Part shown: positions 57,013-64,000 of the stretch, piece after piece | Layout of the letters: each line of letters starts with the position of its first letter | Numbering within the stretch: position 1 is the stretch's first letter | Assembly: GCA_003996215.1 (NCBI GenBank) | Contig: QJPP01001803.1 | Coordinates: 1-64,000 of the forward strand | Reading direction: 5' to 3' | DNA length: 64,000 bases | Source of the DNA: Jaltomata sinuosa | Lineage: Eukaryota > Streptophyta > Magnoliopsida > Solanales > Solanaceae | Position numbers and translations under genes: made by a program | The notes under the pieces: model-generated | Told to the model about the DNA's origin: nothing | The model's input: only the letters and a program-made list of their open reading frames with translations | Database searches by the model: none

Positions 57013-57067
57013 ATTTTTCCTTCCAACACACACAAGTGTATGATGATACTCAAAAACACTCTCCTAT
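57013..57067 (-). repeat. E10 LTR end (U5), cut by E11
   Basis: The complement reads catacacttgtgtgtgttgg, like the E4 LTR end catacacttccgtgtgcatt. E11 interrupts this LTR at 57068. Confidence 0.5.
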
Positions 57068-58036
57068 TGTCACGCCCCGAGGTTACTCCCTAGATGTAAC
57101 ACGGGACTAAGGACCACAAGGATCCCAAGCTAAACCTTGTCCATAGCATTCTCAAGCATAACAAAAGATAAGCAGAAGCATAATACGGAAATCCAATAAG
57201 GAAACATCAATAAGGGTCTAAGAGCCACATAACATACAATATCCAAAAAGGGGACTCGAATACAAACTATGTATGAAAGCCTCTAGTCATAACGTAAGAG
57301 TTTCTAGGACAAGACCCTAGCTAACTCGGAGTATAAAAGTAAAGCTAACATAAGGAAAAGCATAACTAGTCCTCGAACCATGAGGACTCACCACAACTGA
57401 CTAAGGAAATGTCCTGAGACTCTAGCCATGAAGCTGAGAAGGGGTACCTGAGTCTGCATCATAAAAGATGCAGCGCAATATGCGTTAGTACTATGGAATG
57501 TACTAAGTATATGAGCGATGCATAAGTAAGGAAAACATGCTTTAAAGGGTACTTAAACATAGTTCTTACGTAGTAGAGTATCATGAAAAGATATCAACAT
57601 GAAAAGCTAAATCGTAAGGCAAAAGCCAACTTCAAGATTATGTTTCATAATAAGGTTCACAAAGCTTAGAAAACTTGAAAACATAACATACGGGAGTTTC
57701 TTATAACTGACATGAGACCACGTGAGCTACATGGAATCTAACTGTATAACTCCAGTTAGCAAAGCTGCCTTTGAACCTTGCCAAGGAACAAGTCACCATA
57801 CCCAACTATATAATCCTAGTTGGCAAAGTTGTTCTATGCCCTGCTAAGGCAAGGAAACCATACATAAAGACGTGAATCAACTCTCATAAGCCTTTAAGGC
57901 ACATATCATATCATATCATGACCTACGCTAGCAACGTAGTTTATAGGACTAAGGGTACTCTCACCCCATACTCTCGGTGCTAAATACTACTCCCAAAACA
58001 TGCATACATATAGCTCATAATCATGAAGGCATACTC

Positions 58037-58115
58037 TCATGCCAAATCTTGTTCGTAGGGGCATAATCTCATGCCAAATCTTATTCATAAGGACATACTC
58101 TCATGACAAATCTTA
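58037..58115 (-). repeat. 32-bp tandem triplication in E11 LTR
   Basis: ccaaatctt-type units start at 58042, 58074 and 58106 (period 32). The same unit as at 23001 in E6, which has only two copies. Confidence 0.75.
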
Positions 58116-58789
58116 TACATAAAGCATGAAAACACATCGGGTATCATGCAACTTTCATATCATAGTTCATAAGCTTAGCATAACCATAATTCAAAAATAT
58201 GCTTTTCTTTCTAAATTCATACTTGAAGAATTAGGTATGCAATTTAATAAATACATAAAGGCCATGATATCTAATCATGCCAAGTTTCTCTTGAAAACAT
58301 GCAATTTCATAGTTTCATGTTATAAATCAACTCATGCTTGGGATTTTAAAACCAATAAGAGAATCATACTTAAATCATGATTAATCAAGAAGGAACCATG
58401 AATTTAAATATAGAAACTGATTTCATAAACTTTCCCCAACTTTTGAATCAAAACCCTAATTTCATATCTTCATAATTCAACATAAGAATCGGGGATTTTG
58501 GGCACAAGGGTGAAAGGAACCCTTTTTTAAAAACCCACATACCTTGGTGGAAGATTACCCACTTGATTGGAAAAGAATTAGGAGACCTGACTTGGAGCTT
58601 GGAGACTTGAGCTTGAGAGCAATTTTCCTCTTTGAGTGACGAATCATGAACTTAAGAGAGACTTAGGGTAATATGGGTGAAAACCTTTCTAAAAGTAGTC
58701 AAAACAAATTCACTTAATACATAATAGGGTGGAAAATGACCAAAATGTCCCTGGGAATTAAATAAGAAAAGGCTGAAAAACAGTCAACC

Positions 58790-59160
58790 TTCAGTGACCA
58801 CGGTTTGGTCAATGGTCCATCCTCCTGGAAGACGGACCATCCTAGGAGCCATCGTTTCTGGGCACTTAAAAAGGGGCTGCTGGATCTTAGGGATAACGGG
58901 TGGAACGACGGACCCGTCGTCCAGAAGGACGAGCCGTCCTTCAACCCATCGATCCTGGGTACTGGAAGAGGAACCTCTGAACTTTGAAGGATGAGCATCA
59001 GGGAAGTTGGGAATGACGTTCCGTCGTCTAGAAGGACGGACCGTTCCTTGACCCTTCATTTCTGGGACCAACTTAGGGATCCTCTGAGACTTGGATGACG
59101 TGCGCACAGGACGGACCGTGGTTCCAAACCACGAACCGTCGTCTAAGTCGTCATCCCTGG
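58790..59160. repeat. GACGGACCGTC palindrome block in E11 LTR
   Basis: Repeated ccgtcgtcc, aaggacgg and gacggacc words, e.g. near 58830, 58905-58940, 59020-59045 and 59110-59150. Same type as in E6 but rearranged, and with more CG sites intact. Confidence 0.7.
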
Positions 59161-59221
59161 AAACATGGAAATTTTCTGAGATTTTAACTTAGATAGTTGG
59201 ATACGTGCATGGGGTGTTAAA

Positions 59222-59233
59222 ATATCCCCCCTT
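59222..59233 (-). other. E11 polypurine tract
   Basis: The complement reads aaggggggatat, immediately upstream of the LTR on the minus strand. Confidence 0.8.
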
Positions 59234-59465
59234 GGGATCATTCGTCCTCGAATGAAGGCTAGATAAGGGAAACTAAGGGGAAAATAGCCCAACTAAACAT
59301 CAAAACATAGAAATGAAGGAGTAATCATGAAACCTCAACTTTTCAACTTGAAAACATGATAAACTAACTTCATAAAACATGGATACATGCTAAAATCATG
59401 AGAGGAACTGACGGAGTAGAATTGGAGGGACATATTAAGGAGTAAACTAGTACCTCAAGCTGGAA

Positions 59466-62400
59466 CTAATCATAAGGAAAGAGATGAGGATATTTGGCCT
59501 TCATAGCCCCTTCCACTTCCCAAGTAGCACCCTCAACAAGCTGATTCCTCCAAAGGACTTTTACCGAAGCGACTTCTTTGTTTCGCAACCTCCGAATCTG
59601 GCGATCAAGGATCTCCACAGGAACATCCTCATAGGTGAGACTATCCTTCACACCTACCTCTTCCAAAGGAATAATCAAGCTCGGATCGCCAACACATTTC
59701 TTCAACAAGGAAACATGGAAAACTGGATGAACCACTTCCAACTCCGTTGGTAACTCCAACTCATAAGCAACACTACCAACTCTCCTCGAAATTCGATAAG
59801 GACCTACAAAATAAGGACTAAGTTTTCCTTTCTTGCCAAACCTCATCACACCATTCATGGGTGACACCTTAAGGAAAACCCTATCATCAACTTCAAATTC
59901 TAACTCCCTTCTCCTCACATCCGCATAAGACTTCTGTCGGCTCTGAGCGGTCTTCAACCTTCCCTGAATAAGTTGAAATTTCTCCATGGCCTCATGCACC
60001 AAATCTGGACCAATCAAGGCTGCCTCAACAACCTCGAACCAACCAATAGGAGATCTACACCTCCGGCCATAAAGTTCCTCATATGGAGCCATCTGGATGC
60101 TAGAGTGGAAACTATTGTTGTAGGCAAACTGGATAAAAGGTAAGTGATCATCCAAATTTCCTTTGAAGTCAATAACACAAGCCCTCAACATATCCTCCGA
60201 AGTCTGAATAGTATGCTTGGCGTAGCCATCCGTCTGAGGGTGAAAAGATATGCTAAGCTTCACCTTAGTACCAAGACCCTTCTGAAATGATCTCCAAAAC
60301 TGAGATGTAAACTTAGGGCCCCTATCAGAAATGATAGACAAAGGAACACCACGCAATCGGACTATCTCCTGAATGTAGAGTCTGGCATAATCATTCGTTG
60401 TATCTGTAGTCTTAACAGCCAAGAAATGGGATGACTTGGTCATCCGGTCAATGATCACCCAAATAGAATCATGTTGCCTTCGAGTACGAGGCAAACCCGC
60501 AATAAAGTCCATATTGACTGCTTCACATTTCCAAGTGGAAAGGTCAATATCCTGAAGCATACCACCTGGCCTTTGATGTTTCACCTTTACCTGTTGACAG
60601 TTGGGACACTTAGCCACAAACCCGGCTATATCTTTCTTCATACAATTCAACCAAAAGACTTCTCATAGGTCATGATACATCTTAGTGGCTCTTGGATGAA
60701 TGGAATATCCAGAATTGTTATCCTCGGACAAAATCTGCTGTCTCAACCCATCAACATCTAGCACACATAAGCGACCTTGATAACGAAGCACACCATCTCC
60801 CCCTTGGGAGAAAATCTTGACCCTTTGCTGATGAACTGCACCTTTAAGCTGAAGTAGAATGGGATCTTGGTCTTGCTTGTCTTTCACCTTAGCCACCAAG
60901 GACGATTCGACACCATTAGTTACAATTATACCACCTTCGGTCGAGTCCATAAGGCAAACTCCCAACCGAGCAAGCCTATGAACTTCTTTAACCAAATCCT
61001 TCTTTACATCTTCAATAGAAGCTACACCTCCCATGGACAACCTACTCAAAGCATCCGCCACAACATTGGCCTTACCGGGATGGTAAAGCACACTCATATC
61101 ATAATCCTCAAGGAGATCAAGCCATCTTCTTTGTCGCAAATTCAATTCCTTTTGAGTGAACACATATTGAAGACTCTTATGATCAGTGAAAACATCCACA
61201 TGCACACCATAAAAGTAGTACCTCCAAATCTTCAAAGCAAAAACCACGGCAGCAAGCTCAAGATCATGAGTAGAGTAGTTCTTCTCATGCACCTTAAGTT
61301 GTCTTGAGGCATAAGCAATCACATTGCCCCTTTGCATCAAAACACAACTCAAACCAATTCTGGAGGCATCACAATACACAACAAAATCATCAAGGCCCTC
61401 GGGTAGAGCCAATACTGGAGCTGTAGTCAATTGAGTCTTCAATTCCTGAAAACTTTTCTCACAAGAGTCGGACCACTGAAACTTAACCTTTTTATGAGTC
61501 AATCGGGTCAAAGGGGAAGCAAGGGAGGAAAACCCTTCCATAAATCTCATATAATAACCAGCCAAACCCAAGAAGCTCCTAATATCAAACGGAGAAGTAG
61601 GTCTAGGTCAGTTCTTTACCGCCTCTATCTTTTGAGAGTCAACCCAGATACCATCACTAGTCACAATATGACCCAGAAAAGCAATAGACTGCATCTAAAA
61701 CTCGCACTTGCTAAACTTAGCAAACAATTGTCTATCTTTGAGAGTTTGCAACACAACCCTCAAGTAATCTGCATGCTCCTCTTCACTCCGAGAGTAGATG
61801 AGAATATCATCAATGAAGACAATCACAAACATATCCAAATACTGTTTGAACACACGGTTCATCAAATTCATAAAAGTTGTAGGAGCATTCGTTAGACCAA
61901 AAGACATAACACCAAACTCATAATGACCATACCGAGTCTTGAAGGTTGTCTTCGGGATATCACATTCCCGAACTCAAAAATGATGATAATCGGATCTAAG
62001 GCCGATTTTGGAGAAGAAACTAGCACCCTGAAGTTGATCGAACAAGTCATCAATCCTAGGAATGGGATACTTATTCTTGATTTTAACCTTGTTCAATTAA
62101 CGGTAGTCAGTACACATTCTAAGAGAACCATCTTTCTTCCGAACAAACAAAACTGGGGCACCCCAAGGTGAAATACTAGGCCTGATGATACCCTTATCAA
62201 GCAAGTCTTTCAGCTGGTCTTTCAACTCCTTGAGTTCTGCGGGGGCCATTCTATAGGGAGGAATAGAGATAAGATTCATATCAGGAAGAAGATCTATCCC
62301 AAAGTCAATTTCCCGCTCGGGAGGGGCTCTGGGTAAATCATTGGGGAACACTTCTAGGAATTCATTCACGACAGGAATAGACTGAATAGTCATGGTCTCG

Positions 62401-62906
62401 AACTCCGTGTCCATAACCTGAACTATATGATAGACATAACCCTTAGAAATCATCTTCCTAGCCTTAAGATAAATTATGAAATGACCCTTCGAAGAAGAGG
62501 AATTTCCTTGCCATTCTAGGACAGAATCATTAGGAAACTTGAAAATAACCACACGAGTGCGGCAATCAACTGAGGCATAACATGCGTACAACAAATCCAT
62601 AACGAGAATGACATCAAAATCGGTCATCTCCAACTCTACTAAATCCTGTGAAATGACTATATGAAGGACTGAGATAGGGAAATTTTGATACACTCTTTCA
62701 GCTAGGACTGACTCACCAATAGGAGTAGAAACATGAAAGGGTTCTAAAAGCAATTCAGGACGGATCTTGAACTTACAAGCCACATAAGGGGTTATAAAAG
62801 ATAAGGATACACTAGGATCCAACAAGGCATACACATCAAAAGAGAAGACTTTTAACATACCGGTAACCACATCTGGTGAACTCTCTTGGTCCTGACAGGA
62901 GGACAT
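59466..62906 (-). pseudogene. E11 pol (PR-RT-RH-INT-chromodomain), single frame with stops
   Basis: One frame covers all pol. Protease near 62830: the DPGAS motif reads DPSVS, Asp codon 62817-62819 kept but Gly lost. RT: GIIRPSISPWGAP near 62180, FIDD at 61806-61817. RNase H: VVYCDAS near 61380, FTDHKS near 61190. Integrase: CPNCQQ near 60610, DFIAGLP near 60505, Asp 60324-60326 in ISDRGPKF, while the Glu position reads Lys (60216-60218, YAKHT). A chromodomain-like end EILDRQIRRL...GATWEVEGAM lies near 59610-59500; stop TAG at 59466. Stops occur near 62097, 61978, 61695, 61609 and 60663, mostly Trp to stop. From 60650 to 59466 it is open (394 codons). Confidence 0.9.
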
Positions 62907-64000
62907 AGCATAAAGATAGTTCTGGCGCTAACCACCAGAACTAGAAGTTGCGCCCTGCGGGGCTGGTCTACCACCTGAAGTTGCTGGGGTAGACTGAGTC
63001 CTACCACCTCCCTGCCCCTTCCTAGCTGAAGGGAAATCCTTGATACGATGTCCAGCCTGACCACAACCCAAGCAACCACCAAAACCGGCCAAACACTCGC
63101 CAACATAATTCTTTCCACACTTAGCATAAGATAGGTAGGAGGGTCCCTTAGTAACACTACCCTGAGACTGGGAATAAGAACCATACCCTCTACCACCCTG
63201 ATCATGATGAGGCTTCTAAGCCTGGGTAGAAGCACTAGCATAAGAGTGAACAACTTCTTCTGAAAAGAAGAGCGATGTCCACCTCCGGACCTGTGATGAC
63301 CAAAACTTGACCCCTCGGAGCTAACCCTCTTGTTATCCCTAGCCATATCCTTAAGCTTATCACCCTCAATCTAATGGGCATGAGTCATGAGATGAGAGAT
63401 GTTCATGTCACTCAACAACAAGGCAGACCTACACTCCTTCTTCACTATATAAGAAACACTATAGATGAACTTGCTCATTTGATCATACAGGTCCGCTACC
63501 ATGGAGGGGGCATATCTAGACAACTGAGTAAACTTTAAACTATATTCTTATACCGACATCGAACCTTGCCTCAAGTTCACAAATTCTTCCAACTTCACTT
63601 GCCTCAACTCACGAGGAAAGAACCTATCAAGAAAGGCTCTCTCAAAACACTCCCAAGTTATGGGGATCGCACCTCTCACTCTAGCCTTCTTCCATTGCGT
63701 GAACCAAATATGAGCCACATCCTTGAGTTGATAGGATACAAGCTCAACACAATCAAAACCCGCTACTTGCATCACCTCAAAGATCTTCTTCACTTCATCA
63801 ACAAAGTTAAGCGGGTCCTCTCCCACTTTCGAACCCCAAAACTCTGATGGATTCATATGGATAAAGTCACGAACTCATGCCGCTACCCCACCTTAAGGAT
63901 TAGCGGGGGCAAGAGCCTGTTGATTTGCCAAAGTCTGAGCTAGTAGGTGAATAGCATTCCTAAACTCATCATTCGTGATATCGGGAACCAGAACTTGAGG
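62907..64000 (-). pseudogene. E11 gag pseudogene, start beyond window
   Basis: Collinear with E6 gag: NPSEFWGSKVGEDPLNFVDE near 63830, SYQLKDVAHIWFTQWKKAR, WECFERAFLDRFFPREL near 63620, then HHRSGGGHRSSFQKK near 63265. A frameshift at about 63255 moves the remainder into the pol frame. The zinc knuckle CLGCGQAGHRIKDF has Phe (63033-63035) in place of the last Cys. Stops near 63885, 63545, 63373 and 63215 are mainly Gln or Arg codons changed to TAG/TGA. The N-terminal end is missing because the window ends. Confidence 0.85.

Larger units (their letters stand above)
57068..59221 (-). repeat. E11 3' LTR (2154 bp)
   Basis: On the minus strand it starts TTTAACACCCC (TG changed to TT) and ends GGCGTGACA. 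Matches the E6 LTRs along its length. Includes the 32-bp repeat and palindrome block listed separately. Confidence 0.9.
57068..64000 (-). mobile_element. E11: Tekay-like retrotransposon, minus strand, runs off window
   Basis: From right to left: gag (incomplete at the window end), pol, PPT, 3' LTR. Close relative of E6 in protein, LTR end and palindrome type. The 5' LTR, PBS and right TSD lie outside the window; the left flank is CCTAT (57063-57067). Pol is in one frame throughout with few stops, so this is the least decayed Tekay-like copy here. Confidence 0.92.

Noticed and set aside
60867..61307. Plus-strand ORFs opposite E11 pol
   Set aside because: Antisense shadows of RNase H and integrase-linker coding.
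62852..63346. Val/Leu-rich continuation of a minus-strand ORF in E11
   Set aside because: After about 63255 it is a shifted frame; the gag zinc knuckle is in another frame.

Overview
This is plant nuclear DNA, almost certainly repeat-rich (pericentromere-like) heterochromatin of a dicot. The protein and LTR styles look like those I associate with Solanaceae; that placement is recalled resemblance, not a search result. I found no host gene, tRNA, rRNA or other RNA gene. Nearly every base can be assigned to nested, decayed LTR retrotransposons plus one Mutator-like DNA transposon. I number the elements E1 to E11.

Left half (1-39495). E1 is a 3.5 kb LTR (8-3534) sitting in the integrase gene of E2, whose remnant is 3535-4526. 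At about 4527 E2 is abruptly joined to the truncated 5' LTR of E3. E3 is a Tekay/Del-like chromovirus that runs in pieces to its complete 3' LTR at 35873-39495. Two elements split E3. E4 (6924-21215) is an Athila-like non-autonomous element inside the E3 5' LTR, with TSD TTTAG/TTTAA. E6 (21895-31163) is a Tekay-like element inside the E3 gag. E4 is itself split by E5 (10214-18515), another Tekay-like element with a perfect AGTAT TSD. The insertion order is therefore E3 first, then E4 and E6, then E5 into E4.

Right half (39670-64000). E7 (39670-54325, minus strand) is a Tat/Ogre-lineage element with about 2.9 kb LTRs, a broken gag, no recognisable reverse transcriptase or integrase, and a 124-bp tandem array. 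Its right-hand LTR carries E8, a 2063-bp MULE with a perfect 9-bp TSD, long pyrimidine/purine terminal inverted repeats and nine 112-bp tandem repeats in a higher-order pattern. E9 (54326-55520) is a truncated Tekay-like LTR with a PBS remnant. E10 (55521-57067, minus) is an Athila gag with degenerate PBS and the end of its LTR. E11 (57068 to beyond 64000, minus) is a Tekay-like element inserted in the E10 LTR; its polymerase gene is the best preserved in the window.

All gag/pol genes are pseudogenes. Many stops are CAG to TAG, TGG to TAG/TGA or CGA to TGA, as expected from cytosine-methylation decay of silenced copies. The most interesting leftover structure is a block of short imperfect palindromes in the upstream part of the LTR in every LTR family where that part is present (E1, E3, E4, E5, E6/E11), with a different palindrome sequence in each family.
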